In this document: positions 10,165 to 17,891 of the stretch, piece after piece
How the letters are laid out: each line of letters begins with the position of its first letter
How positions within the stretch are numbered: the stretch's first letter is position 1
Source: Actinomadura syzygii
GTDB lineage: Bacteria; Actinomycetota; Actinomycetes; Streptosporangiales; Streptosporangiaceae
Assembly: GCF_008085905.1 (NCBI RefSeq)
Contig: NZ_VSFF01000014.1
Coordinates: 310,001-374,000 of the forward strand
DNA length: 64,000 nt
Reading direction: 5' to 3'
The notes under the pieces: generated by a model
What the model was told of the DNA's origin: nothing
Database searches by the model: none
The model's input: only the letters and a program-made list of their open reading frames with translations
Position numbers and translations under genes: made by a program

Positions 10165-10327
10165 TCCGGACGACCAACGCGGCCAACTGCTCCCGGGTCA
10201 CAACCAGGGGCAGACTTTCGGGGTCCTTGCTGTCCCGGACGCCGATCCCCCACGACAGGTCAGCCAACTCCACGCAGTCGGAGGTTCCGTGAGACTGGCT
10301 GTAGCTACTCTTCCGCCATGCCGTCAT
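10136..10327 (-). CDS. DUF397 small protein
   Basis: A 63-residue protein with the DUF397 signature: WRKSSYS at the N-terminus, CVELADL in the middle, and a VRDSKDPE/LVVTREQLAALV segment. DUF397 proteins occur almost only in actinomycetes, usually beside XRE regulators with a DUF5753 domain, as in whiJ-type loci; the two are thought to work together in developmental control. Here it overlaps the upstream XRE gene by 23 bp on the same strand, so they form a coupled pair. Confidence 0.88.
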   Translation of the reverse strand: MTAWRKSSYSQSHGTSDCVELADLSWGIGVRDSKDPESLPLVVTREQLAALVVRIKNGGFAAS

Positions 10328-11138
10328 AGGACTCGCCCATTCGCTCTAGGAGTTCACGCGACTGGTCCTCGTTCCAGGCGCGCGCCGCGAGTCGCTGGAA
10401 GCGCGACATCACACCGATAGCCTCCGCTTGGTCGTCGATGACTCGGCCCACTCCCAGCGCGTTGCCGGAATAAGCCGCCATGCGCCGACCTGGCAGTACG
10501 AAAGACCAATACGAACCATCCACGCCTGTATGCGGCGCAGCCGACAGCGGAAGTATACGGACGGAGATGTGAAGCAACTGGCCCATCTCGACCAGCCAGT
10601 CCCGCTGCGCGGCCATGACCTGGGGACTTGCCATCTGGCGCAGGGCTATCTGGTCGATCACGATCCAGATATCGGGCTGGCCGTCCAGGATCGCGTTCTG
10701 AAGCTCCATGCGCAGGGCGAGAGTCTTCTCAAGGTCCGCGATGAGCCCGGCCGAGTACCCGGCTTCCAACAAGCTCCTGGTGTAGTCCTCCGTCTGCAAC
10801 GGGAGCGGGACCACGTTGGCGGAGTAGATGCAGTGCTCGATCGCCCTGCGCTGGTAGCGCAGGAGCCGGGACGGGGCGTTGGCGTCGATGCCGAGCTTGG
10901 CGTAGCCGAGCCAGATCTTGAAGACGCCGCCGGTGTTCCAGGCGGCGTCCAGGGCCTTGCATTCGTTCGTGCCGAGCTGCTTGTCGCCTGACTCGTACTT
11001 GGAAACCTGGCCGATCGAACAGCTAAGGATCTTCGCCACGTCGGCCTGGGTCGCGTTGTGCCGGGTGCGCAGGAACCGTAGGTAGTAAGCCAGGAAGCCA
11101 TGGATGGACTCGTGCGGGTCGGGGGATGGGCGGACCAC
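10305..11138 (-). CDS. XRE-family regulator with DUF5753 domain (WhiJ-like)
   Basis: About 277 residues from a GTG at 11138. GGAGGT lies nine bases before this GTG, which is why I prefer it to an ATG at 11198 that would add 20 residues. The N-terminus holds an XRE helix-turn-helix (LRFLRTRHNATQADVAKILSCSIGQVSKYESG is split across about 15-45), followed by the DUF5753 domain typical of WhiJ-like regulators (LLEAGYSAG, RMELQNAILDG). It is a cytoplasmic DNA-binding protein, coupled to the DUF397 gene and divergent from a small gene and an RsbW-like ATPase. The target is unknown; autoregulation of the divergent promoter is plausible. Confidence 0.88.
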   Translation of the reverse strand: MVRPSPDPHESIHGFLAYYLRFLRTRHNATQADVAKILSCSIGQVSKYESGDKQLGTNECKALDAAWNTGGVFKIWLGYAKLGIDANAPSRLLRYQRRAIEHCIYSANVVPLPLQTEDYTRSLLEAGYSAGLIADLEKTLALRMELQNAILDGQPDIWIVIDQIALRQMASPQVMAAQRDWLVEMGQLLHISVRILPLSAAPHTGVDGSYWSFVLPGRRMAAYSGNALGVGRVIDDQAEAIGVMSRFQRLAARAWNEDQSRELLERMGESYDGMAEE

Positions 11139-11263
11139 GGTCGGGGCACCTCCGCACTTCCTCGTTTTTCTGATGTCTGCGGCAATGATGACAACCATAA
11201 GTCGTCGCCGTCAATCTGTTGCGCGGAAATCAAGGGAATGACCGACGCAGAGGCGAGCACGGA

Positions 11264-11521
11264 ATGGGAATCGACAAATTCCGCAAGAATGACTTCATAG
11301 ACGAATCGGACCCCCTTCCGGCCGTCGGGCCGCCGCGCGGGCGATGGGCGGAGCCTTATCAGGCCCACGAGAACGGCCTGTGGACGGTGCACCTCCGCAA
11401 CCCCAAGTCGATCCGGAAGCGTGACAGCCGTCTGGTCGCCACGCTCACCGCTGGCGACCTGTTCACGCTGGGCGACCTCATGGCCGAGCAGGACGCCCTG
11501 GCACGGGCGAGCGAGTGGTGA
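11264..11521 (+). CDS. Small protein of unknown function in a WhiJ-like locus
   Basis: An 85-residue soluble protein beginning MGIDKFRKNDFIDESDPLP. I do not recognise a domain. The stop overlaps the start of the RsbW-like ATPase gene, which supports real translation. An in-frame start 15 codons upstream is possible but lacks a ribosome site. Position in a locus with an XRE regulator, DUF397 and ATPase suggests a regulatory role, which is inference. Confidence 0.65.
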   Translation: MGIDKFRKNDFIDESDPLPAVGPPRGRWAEPYQAHENGLWTVHLRNPKSIRKRDSRLVATLTAGDLFTLGDLMAEQDALARASEW

Positions 11522-11988
11522 GCGCCCTGGTCGAGGGAACGTCCGCCGGTCCCCTGGCGCTCCGTCGCGGGTTCCTGGCGACACCCGACGTGCCACGGCA
11601 AGGGCGTCTCATCGTGGAGGCGCAGACCCTCCAATGGGAACTTCCCCAGAGCACGGTGGACGACGCGGTCCTGGTCGCATCGGAATTGCTGACGAACGCC
11701 GTCCGCGCTACACCGAATGCACCGATCAGTCTCCGCCTGGCCCTCGTGGAGGAGGGTCTCCGTATCGGGGTGTGGGACTCGTCCCCGGAAAGACCGAAGA
11801 CGTCCGCACCCGACCTGAGGATGCCGACCCAACGCATTCCGGATAACGCGTCCGATCCAGGAGGGTGGGGCCTAGGCATCATTGCCTCCTTGTCCAAGCA
11901 TTACGGCTGCCGCCCAGAACACGAAGGAAAATGCGTGTGGGCCGTACTCGGCATAGAGCCGTCTCACGAAAACGGGGTCTCACCCTAG
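11518..11988 (+). CDS. RsbW-like ATP-binding protein (HATPase_c_2)
   Basis: About 156 residues of the GHKL fold seen in anti-sigma/serine kinases. The N-box is visible as ASELLTNAVRA (Glu and Asn for Mg-ATP) and the G-box as GGWGLGIIASLSKHYG. There is no membrane segment or sensor. Proteins like this bind anti-anti-sigma partners in actinomycetes, and RsbW-like genes often accompany XRE/DUF397 genes. The GTG start overlaps the preceding stop as GTGA; a second GTG one codon upstream (11515) is also possible. No sigma factor or antagonist is adjacent. Confidence 0.85.
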   Translation: MSALVEGTSAGPLALRRGFLATPDVPRQGRLIVEAQTLQWELPQSTVDDAVLVASELLTNAVRATPNAPISLRLALVEEGLRIGVWDSSPERPKTSAPDLRMPTQRIPDNASDPGGWGLGIIASLSKHYGCRPEHEGKCVWAVLGIEPSHENGVSP

Positions 11989-12117
11989 GGACGACGGTCG
12001 ATGCGCCCCTGCGCTGACGCGAGCCCAGACCAGCAAGGCAAACTTAGAGTCATTATCTGAACACAGAGGGTAATCTCAGGCGGTGACGCATCTCCGACCA
12101 GAAGCTGGAGGACGATC

Positions 12118-12600
12118 ATGCGCGGCACCGTACGCACCACCGGAAGACTCCTGACCGCCGCCCTCATCCTGATGGGCGCCCTGGCCCTGAGCGGCCCGGA
12201 CGCCCTGGCCCGCGCCCCGCAGACCTTCCGGATCGTGAACGCCGACGAGGGCGAGTCGGCGAAGAACTTCCCCGGGATCAACCCGTCCGCACCCACGCCG
12301 ATAATCGTCGACCGCGACCACGCGGGCGACCACGAGGTCTGGCGCATCACCCCGACGGGAAACGCGTTCACCATCGACAACGTGGGCTCGGACAACCGCG
12401 CCGTGGTGCGGAACGGCCGATTGGTCGGCCTTCATGAGGGATCGACGACCTGGTCCATCCGGCGGGTCGCCGAGGGCCGGTACGTCATCGAACTGCCCGG
12501 CCGGAACCTCGTCTGGACCCAGGACGAGGACAGGGCCGTGCTGGCGCCCGCGGGTGCCGAGCACGGCCAACTGTGGGAGATCGTGCCGGTCATCGGCTGA
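12118..12600 (+). CDS. Secreted beta-trefoil-like protein, possible I66-type protease inhibitor
   Basis: A 160-residue protein with a clear Sec signal peptide (RTTGRLL then a hydrophobic core, AxA cleavage near residue 32). The mature part reads QTFRIVNADE..., with regularly spaced W and strand-like segments (EVWRITPTG, TTWSIRRV, QLWEIVPV) as in beta-trefoils. This resembles actinobacterial proteins assigned to the I66 serine protease inhibitor family. The family call is from recall, not a search. GGAGGA lies five bases before the ATG. A stem-loop follows. It appears monocistronic. Confidence 0.6.
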   Translation: MRGTVRTTGRLLTAALILMGALALSGPDALARAPQTFRIVNADEGESAKNFPGINPSAPTPIIVDRDHAGDHEVWRITPTGNAFTIDNVGSDNRAVVRNGRLVGLHEGSTTWSIRRVAEGRYVIELPGRNLVWTQDEDRAVLAPAGAEHGQLWEIVPVIG

Positions 12601-12615
12601 CCCGATCCGGAGTCG

Positions 12616-12647
12616 AAGGGCGGCACGGCCACGGTCGCGCCGCCCTT
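12616..12647 (+). terminator. Stem-loop after the secreted inhibitor-like gene
   Basis: Nine-base arms AAGGGCGGC and GCCGCCCTT enclose a 14-base loop 15 bases after the stop at 12600, with TT after the stem. It separates this gene from the ahpC promoter. Confidence 0.65.
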
Positions 12648-12790
12648 TGCCGTGTGAGGCGCTACACTTGCCCGCCACAGAGATAGAAGTCCGTTTTGGG
12701 CGTATCAGTGTGATTTACATCTACCACCGAAATCCCGCCCTTCGGTCATGACTCGATCTCGTCCCTGGTCACAGCGTCGCGCGTGCCATC

Positions 12791-12807
12791 GATAGGCATT
12801 GCCTATC
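12791..12807 (+). promoter_or_regulatory. OxyR-type box upstream of ahpC
   Basis: GATAGGCA and TGCCTATC form a perfect palindrome around one T. It contains ATAG-N7-CTAT exactly, the OxyR half-operator pattern. A looser ATGA-N7-TGAT follows seven bases later (12814-12828) and may be the second half for a tetramer. It lies about 140 bases before the ahpC start. With oxyR in the window, this is the likely operator of ahpC-ahpD. Confidence 0.75.
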
Positions 12808-12943
12808 AGTGAGATGAGACAGATTGATTTCTCTTTTCAGCAGGGTCGAGGCACGCTGAGTGACATCAGCCGCTCGGAGCAAAAGCGGCTTTCCCGCGCC
12901 TCACCTGCGGAGGCGCCCCTCAACTCATGACGAAGGAGCATTC

Positions 12944-13504
12944 GTGCTTACTGTCGGTGACCAGTTCCCCGAGTACGAGCTCACCGCCTGCGTCTCGCTT
13001 GACGCCGAGCACGCGTTCGAGACGATCCACCACAAGTCCTACGAGGGCAAGTGGCGCGTCGTGTTCTTCTGGCCCAAGGACTTCACGTTCGTCTGTCCGA
13101 CCGAGATCGCCGAGTTCGGACGGCTGAACGAGGACTTCGCCGACCGCGACGCCCAGGTGCTCGGCGCGTCCGTCGACAACGAGTTCGTCCACTTCGCCTG
13201 GCGCAAGGACCACCCGGACCTGCGCGAGATCCCGTTCCCGATGATGGCCGACGTCAAGCGCGACCTGTGCGAGTCGCTCGGCATCCTCACCGCGGACGGC
13301 GTGGCCCAGCGCGCGACGTTCATCGTCGACCCCAACAACGAGATCCAGTTCTCCATGGTGACCGCCGGTTCCGTCGGCCGGAACGTCAAGGAGGTCCTGC
13401 GGGTCCTGGACGCGCTGCAGAGCGACGAGCTGTGCCCCTGCAACTGGAACAAGGGCGAGGACACGCTCGACGCCGGAAAGCTCCTCGCCGGAGCCGGAGC
13501 CTGA
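12944..13504 (+). CDS. ahpC: AhpC, alkyl hydroperoxide reductase (peroxiredoxin)
   Basis: A 186-residue typical 2-Cys peroxiredoxin. The peroxidatic Cys51 lies in DFTFVCPTE, and the C-terminal resolving cysteines in ELCPCNW (about 164 and 166). It reduces organic and hydrogen peroxides in the cytosol and is recharged by AhpD in actinobacteria. The start is a GTG at 12944 (MLTVGDQFPE), with AAGGAG five bases upstream; a longer in-frame reading back to 12860 lacks both conservation and a ribosome site. It is followed by ahpD after 83 bp, with a stem-loop in between, and preceded by an OxyR-type box. Confidence 0.97.
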   Translation: MLTVGDQFPEYELTACVSLDAEHAFETIHHKSYEGKWRVVFFWPKDFTFVCPTEIAEFGRLNEDFADRDAQVLGASVDNEFVHFAWRKDHPDLREIPFPMMADVKRDLCESLGILTADGVAQRATFIVDPNNEIQFSMVTAGSVGRNVKEVLRVLDALQSDELCPCNWNKGEDTLDAGKLLAGAGA

Positions 13505-13525
13505 CCGGCTCGATCGGATCGACAG

Positions 13526-13555
13526 CGGCCGGTCACGCGCACTTGTGACCGGCCG
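13526..13555 (+). terminator. Stem-loop between ahpC and ahpD
   Basis: Eleven-base perfect arms CGGCCGGTCAC and GTGACCGGCCG flank an eight-base loop. It sits in the 83-bp gap of the ahpC-ahpD pair without a T-run. It could be a leaky terminator or an mRNA-stabilising stem that raises AhpC above AhpD. Confidence 0.55.
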
Positions 13556-13587
13556 TTCGCACGGATTCAGAGGAAGGACGGACGAAG

Positions 13588-14130
13588 ATGAGCGTTGACG
13601 CGCTGAAGAGCGCCCTCCCGGGGTACGCGAAGGACACCAAGCTCAACCTGGGCTCGGTGACGTCCACCTCGCAGCTCACCGACCAGCAGTTGTGGGGCGC
13701 CGTCCTGGCCAGCGCGCTCGCCACCCGGAGCACGGTCGTCATCAGGGAACTGGCCGAGGAGGCAGGGGACCACCTGTCCGCGGAGGCGTTCGAGGCCGCG
13801 AAGGCCGCCGCGTCCATCATGGCCATGAACAACGTCTACTACCGCGCCACCCACCTGATCGGTGACGAGACGTACGCGACCCTTCCCGCGAAGCTGCGCA
13901 TGTCCATCATCGGACGTCCCGGCGTGGACAAGACCGACTTCGAGCTGTGGTGCCTCGCCGTGTCCGCCGTGAACGGTTGCGGACGCTGCCTGGAGTCGCA
14001 CGAGAAGGTCGTCCGCGAAGCGGGCCTTTCGCGTGAGCACGTGCAGGAGGCGCTGCGCGTGGCCGCCGTGGTGAACGCCGCCGCCGCGACGCTCGACGCA
14101 GAGGCCGCGCTGGCCCCCGCCACCGTCTGA
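13588..14130 (+). CDS. ahpD: AhpD, alkylhydroperoxidase
   Basis: A 180-residue all-helical AhpD. The active site is NGCGRCLESHE with Cys131, Cys134 and His138, matching Cys130/Cys133/His137 of M. tuberculosis AhpD; the histidine between the cysteines there (His132) is Arg here. AhpD passes electrons from lipoyl-bearing proteins to AhpC and has weak peroxidase activity itself. The length is normal. AGGAAGGACGG precedes the ATG. It is the second gene of the ahpC-ahpD unit, closed by a strong palindrome. Confidence 0.96.
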   Translation: MSVDALKSALPGYAKDTKLNLGSVTSTSQLTDQQLWGAVLASALATRSTVVIRELAEEAGDHLSAEAFEAAKAAASIMAMNNVYYRATHLIGDETYATLPAKLRMSIIGRPGVDKTDFELWCLAVSAVNGCGRCLESHEKVVREAGLSREHVQEALRVAAVVNAAAATLDAEAALAPATV

Positions 14131-14143
14131 CGACGAAAACGCT

Positions 14144-14171
14144 AAGGCCCGGACGGATCCGTCCGGGCCTT
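14144..14171. terminator. Bidirectional terminator between ahpD and guaA
   Basis: A 28-bp perfect palindrome whose half-site is AAGGCCCGGACGGA, between the convergent ahpD (ends 14130) and guaA (ends 14182). The symmetry, with AA at one end and TT at the other, fits termination from both sides. Confidence 0.85.
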
Positions 14172-14181
14172 GCTCATTTCG

Positions 14182-15750
14182 TCATTCCCACTCGATGGTG
14201 CCCGGGGGCTTGGACGTGATGTCCACGGTGACCCGGTTGATTTCCCTCACCTCGTTGGTGATGCGGGTCGAGATGCGCTGGAGCAGGTCGTAGGGAAGCT
14301 TCGCCCAGTCGGCGGTCATCGCGTCCTCGCTCGTCACCGGACGCAGCACGATGGGGTGGCCGTAAGTGCGGCTGTCTCCCTGGACCCCTACGGAACGCAC
14401 GTCCGCAAGCAGGACCACCGGGAACTGCCAGATGTCACGGTCGAGGCCGGCGTTGCTCAGCTCGGTCCTGGCGATGAAGTCGGCGTCGCGCAGGATGTCG
14501 AGGCGCTCCTTGGTGACGGCGCCGACGATGCGGATCCCGAGGCCCGGCCCAGGGAAAGGCTGCCGCCAGACGATTTCGGAGGGCAAACCGAGCTGCTCAC
14601 CGAGCGCGCGGACCTCGTCCTTGAAAAGCGTGCGCAGCGGCTCCACCAACTGGAACTGGAGGTCGTCTGGAAGACCTCCGACGTTGTGGTGCGACTTGAT
14701 GTTGGCCGCGCCCGTTCCACCGCCCGATTCGACGACGTCGGGGTAGAGGGTGCCCTGGACGAGGAACTCCACCGGCTCCGCCGCGTCCTCGCCGACGACC
14801 TCGCGGGCCGCCTCCTCGAACACGCGGATGAACTCGCGGCCGATGATCTTGCGCTTCTGCTCGGGGTCGGCGACGCCGTCGAGGGCGGCGAGGAAGCGCT
14901 CCTGCGCGTCCACGACGTGCAGGTTCACGCCGGTCGCGGCGACGAAGTCCTTCTCGACCTGCTCCGCCTCGCCCTTGCGCAGCAGCCCGTGGTCGACGAA
15001 CACGCAGGTCAACTGGTCGCCGATGGCCCGCTGGACGAGCGCGGCGGCGACCGCCGAGTCGACCCCGCCGGACAGCCCGCAGATCGCCCGCTTCGACCCG
15101 ACCTGCCGCCGGACGGCCTCGATCGACTCGTCCGCGATGTTGACCATCGTCCAGTTGGGACGGCAGCCCGCACCCTCGTACAGGAACCGGCGCAACAACT
15201 CCATGCCGTGCTCGGTGTGCATGACCTCGGGGTGGAACTGGACGCCAAAGAAACCACGTTCGCGGTCTTCCATACCCGCGACAGGGGTGACGTCCGTACT
15301 GGCGGTGACCGTGAAACCGGACGGCGCCTGGCTCACGAAGTCGCGGTGGGACATCCACACCGCCTGCTCATGGGGCAACCCCGCGAACAGCATGCCGGGG
15401 GACGTCACCGCTACGGTCGCCCCACCGAACTCGGCGACATTCGAGTTCTCGACCGTCCCGCCCAGGGCCTGTGCCATCACCTGGTGCCCGTAGCAGATGC
15501 CGAACATGGGGACGCCCAGGTCGAACAACCCGTCCGGTGCGATCGGGGCACCCTCTTCGTACACCGACGATGGCCCGCCGGACAGGATGATGGCCTTCGG
15601 CCGCTTGGCGAGCATCTCCGCCGCCGTCATCGTGGACGGCACGATCTCGCTGTACACATGGCACTCGCGGACGCGCCGGGCGATGAGCTGCGCGTACTGC
15701 GCGCCGAAGTCGACGACGAGAACGGTGTCGAAGGACTGGTCTGCGGCCAC
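14182..15750 (-). CDS. guaA: GMP synthase (glutamine-hydrolysing)
   Basis: A 522-residue protein. The N-terminal class I glutamine amidotransferase domain has the nucleophile motif FGICYGHQ and, later, FHPEVMHTEHG. The ATP pyrophosphatase domain has GLSGGVDSAVAA. The C-terminal dimerisation domain ends TSKPPGTIEWE, as in all GuaA. It converts XMP to GMP in the cytosol. The start is a GTG at 15750 (VAADQSFDTVLVVDFGAQYAQ) with AAAGG about nine bases upstream; the frame stays open far upstream but is not conserved there. With guaB2 and guaB3 in this window, it completes the guanine branch of purine synthesis. Confidence 0.98.
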   Translation of the reverse strand: MAADQSFDTVLVVDFGAQYAQLIARRVRECHVYSEIVPSTMTAAEMLAKRPKAIILSGGPSSVYEEGAPIAPDGLFDLGVPMFGICYGHQVMAQALGGTVENSNVAEFGGATVAVTSPGMLFAGLPHEQAVWMSHRDFVSQAPSGFTVTASTDVTPVAGMEDRERGFFGVQFHPEVMHTEHGMELLRRFLYEGAGCRPNWTMVNIADESIEAVRRQVGSKRAICGLSGGVDSAVAAALVQRAIGDQLTCVFVDHGLLRKGEAEQVEKDFVAATGVNLHVVDAQERFLAALDGVADPEQKRKIIGREFIRVFEEAAREVVGEDAAEPVEFLVQGTLYPDVVESGGGTGAANIKSHHNVGGLPDDLQFQLVEPLRTLFKDEVRALGEQLGLPSEIVWRQPFPGPGLGIRIVGAVTKERLDILRDADFIARTELSNAGLDRDIWQFPVVLLADVRSVGVQGDSRTYGHPIVLRPVTSEDAMTADWAKLPYDLLQRISTRITNEVREINRVTVDITSKPPGTIEWE

Positions 15751-16014
15751 CAAGAACGCCTTTCGCACGGGCCGGAACGATTCACCCAGTCTACGGGGCC
15801 CCCGCCCGCGCCCGATCGCGCGCGTCCCGGCCTCCGTCCTGGGGCCGGACCATGAGCACGTCTCGGACGAGACCATCACATGGTGCGATCGTCCTATAAC
15901 GGTCGGCATCCATTTACCTTGATCACACTCGCGGCAGCACTTCGCTCTGATACCTGTTGATAACGCGCTGTGTTCATTTCGTTCCCGTCCGCAAGCGTCC
16001 TCCCTAGGAGTGCC

Positions 16015-16998
16015 GTGAAGCTGCTCGCCGCAACCGTCCTGCTCGCCGCCGCCGTTCCGGCGCTGCCGTCGACCACCGCCTCGCCCCCTCGCCCGGTGCG
16101 TCAGGAGGCGGTGCGCCAGGAGACCGCGCGTACGGGCGACTGCGTCAAGGCCGACGTGTCCCCCGCCAACGCGCGGTTGCGGCCCGGCTCGCACGTCAGG
16201 GACCGCAACGACCTCTCCCTGGAGCAGGCCGCCGGCGTCGAGCAGAACCTCAACCGGATCCTGGACGGTCTCGGCCTCGCCCCCGAGCAGAACCCGCGCG
16301 GGCAGTCGACCGGACGTGACCTGCGCGGCGCCGCCCCCATCAACATTCCCGTCTACTTCCATGTGCTGCACGACGGTTCGTCTGGCAACGTGTCCGCCGA
16401 GGCGATCGGGAGCCAGCTCGACACGATGAACGCTTCCTACGGCGGACAGAACGGAGGCGCGAACACCCGCGTCTCGTTCACCTTGCGTGCCGTGACCCGG
16501 ACGGACAACGCCGACTGGTTCAACGACCCCGAGCGCTACGAGCGGACGTACAAGCCCAGATTGCGGCAGGGCGGCAAGAGCACACTGAACCTCTACAGCG
16601 CGCGTATTGGAGGCGACCTCCTCGGCTGGTCGACCTTCCCCTGGAAGTACAGCGCCGAGCCCAAGATGGACGGCGTCACCATCCACTACGGCAGCATGCC
16701 GGGCGGATCCATCGAGAACTTCAACAAGGGATTCAGCGCCACGCACGAGGTCGGTCACTGGCTCGGGCTCTACCACACGTTCCAGGACGGCTGCGGAGGG
16801 CAGGGCGACCGCGTCGCCGACACCCCCGCAGAGCGCGACCCCACCAACGGCTGCCCCGCCGGTAAGGACACGTGCCCGTCCAGTGGCGAGGACCCCATCC
16901 ACAACTACATGGACTACAGCTACGACACGTGCATGACGTCCTTCACCGGCGGACAGGGCGGCCGTATCCACAACGTGTGGACGGCCTACCGCGCCTAG
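16015..16998 (+). CDS. Secreted M43-family zinc metalloprotease (copy 1)
   Basis: A 327-residue protein. A signal peptide (VKLLAATVLLAAAVPAL) is followed by a pro-region and a metzincin catalytic domain. The zinc site is HEVGHWLGLYH with first His244, and the Met-turn is in HNYMDYSYDTCM. Cysteines around the active site (CGGQGD, GCPAGKDTC) suggest disulfides and secretion. These features match pappalysin/cytophagalysin-type M43 proteases. AGGAG lies four bases before the GTG at 16015. The stop overlaps a convergent AlkD-like gene by four bases, and a second, similar protease lies beyond that gene. Confidence 0.9.
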   Translation: MKLLAATVLLAAAVPALPSTTASPPRPVRQEAVRQETARTGDCVKADVSPANARLRPGSHVRDRNDLSLEQAAGVEQNLNRILDGLGLAPEQNPRGQSTGRDLRGAAPINIPVYFHVLHDGSSGNVSAEAIGSQLDTMNASYGGQNGGANTRVSFTLRAVTRTDNADWFNDPERYERTYKPRLRQGGKSTLNLYSARIGGDLLGWSTFPWKYSAEPKMDGVTIHYGSMPGGSIENFNKGFSATHEVGHWLGLYHTFQDGCGGQGDRVADTPAERDPTNGCPAGKDTCPSSGEDPIHNYMDYSYDTCMTSFTGGQGGRIHNVWTAYRA

Positions 16999-17726
16999 CG
17001 CGTCTTGCGGTTGGTTATGCGTTTCGCGTCTTCGGGAGGCAGTCTTCGGACTGCCTCCCTTAGCGTGACGCCCGACATGACGTGTGCGCGTGGCTCGACC
17101 CAGGCCACCACCCACTCCGGGTCCTTCTTCGACAGCTCCCGCAACACCCACCCAAGGGCCTTGCGGATGAAAAACTCCTTTTCGTCGATGAGCGCGTCCC
17201 CGAAGCGGTCGATCCTGCCCAGATCCGGTGCTCCCGCACGGACGCCCGCGAGCAGGGCGAGCATCGCCGTGCGGCGTATCCACATGTAGGGGTCGCTGAC
17301 CCAGGCATCCAGGACCGTCCCCAGGTCGGGATACCGGACGACCAGGCCGCCGACGATTTTCTCGGCCAGGTGGTCCACGTAGACCCAACTCGACGAGTCA
17401 CGGATAAGACGTTCGCCCAAGGCAAGGTCGGGTGGCTCCAGGAGTGCCGCGCGTTTGGCGAGTACTTCCATCGCAGCCATGCGCGCCTCATGCACGGGAC
17501 GGCCTTGGTCGGTCACGTCCCAGAGCTTCTCCGCCAGCGCGATGAGTTCGTCCCGGGTCGGCTTGGTCTTCACCGCCGACAGCGCGACCTTCCGCAGGGC
17601 CGGGACGGTGACGCCGATATGCGTGAAGTCACTCTTCAGATAGCGCTTCTCGCTCTCGGCTCGCGCCGGATCGGCCTGTGCCCGAAATTCGGCCAGGAGC
17701 CGTTCCACTTCCCCGTCGACGTCCAC
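16995..17726 (-). CDS. AlkD-like DNA alkylation repair protein (HEAT repeats)
   Basis: About 243 residues of the DNA alkylation repair family PF08713. It has the early YLKSDFTHIGVTVPALR motif, then helical repeats including WVYVDHLAEKIVGG and the catalytic-surface segment EKEFFIRKALGWVLRE, with conserved W and D. AlkD glycosylases excise bulky or charged 3- and 7-alkylpurines without base flipping. The start is uncertain: I take the GTG at 17726 (VDVDGEVERLL); a frame to 17819 is open but unlike the family. It ends in a four-base convergent overlap with the first metalloprotease. Confidence 0.85.
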   Translation of the reverse strand: MDVDGEVERLLAEFRAQADPARAESEKRYLKSDFTHIGVTVPALRKVALSAVKTKPTRDELIALAEKLWDVTDQGRPVHEARMAAMEVLAKRAALLEPPDLALGERLIRDSSSWVYVDHLAEKIVGGLVVRYPDLGTVLDAWVSDPYMWIRRTAMLALLAGVRAGAPDLGRIDRFGDALIDEKEFFIRKALGWVLRELSKKDPEWVVAWVEPRAHVMSGVTLREAVRRLPPEDAKRITNRKTR

Positions 17727-17891
17727 GCGGGTCACGCTACGCCGCCGCGCTAGGGTGCCGCATTCAGCGTTGAGCGACCTGATTCGTTCAGGTTTGCCAA
17801 AGACGCCTTGGTTGTTCACATCCAGGCTGGTTCCAGCGATGACTCCGCTCCCCTGCGCGCGCTCCCGCTCGCGTCACCCCCAAGGAGTTTC

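Larger units (their letters stand above)
12601..12943. other. Intergenic region carrying the ahpC promoter
   Basis: There is no gene here. The left third has the terminator of the preceding gene. The rest is AT-richer than its surroundings and carries the OxyR-type box at 12792-12806. I see no other coding or structural RNA signal. Confidence 0.7.
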
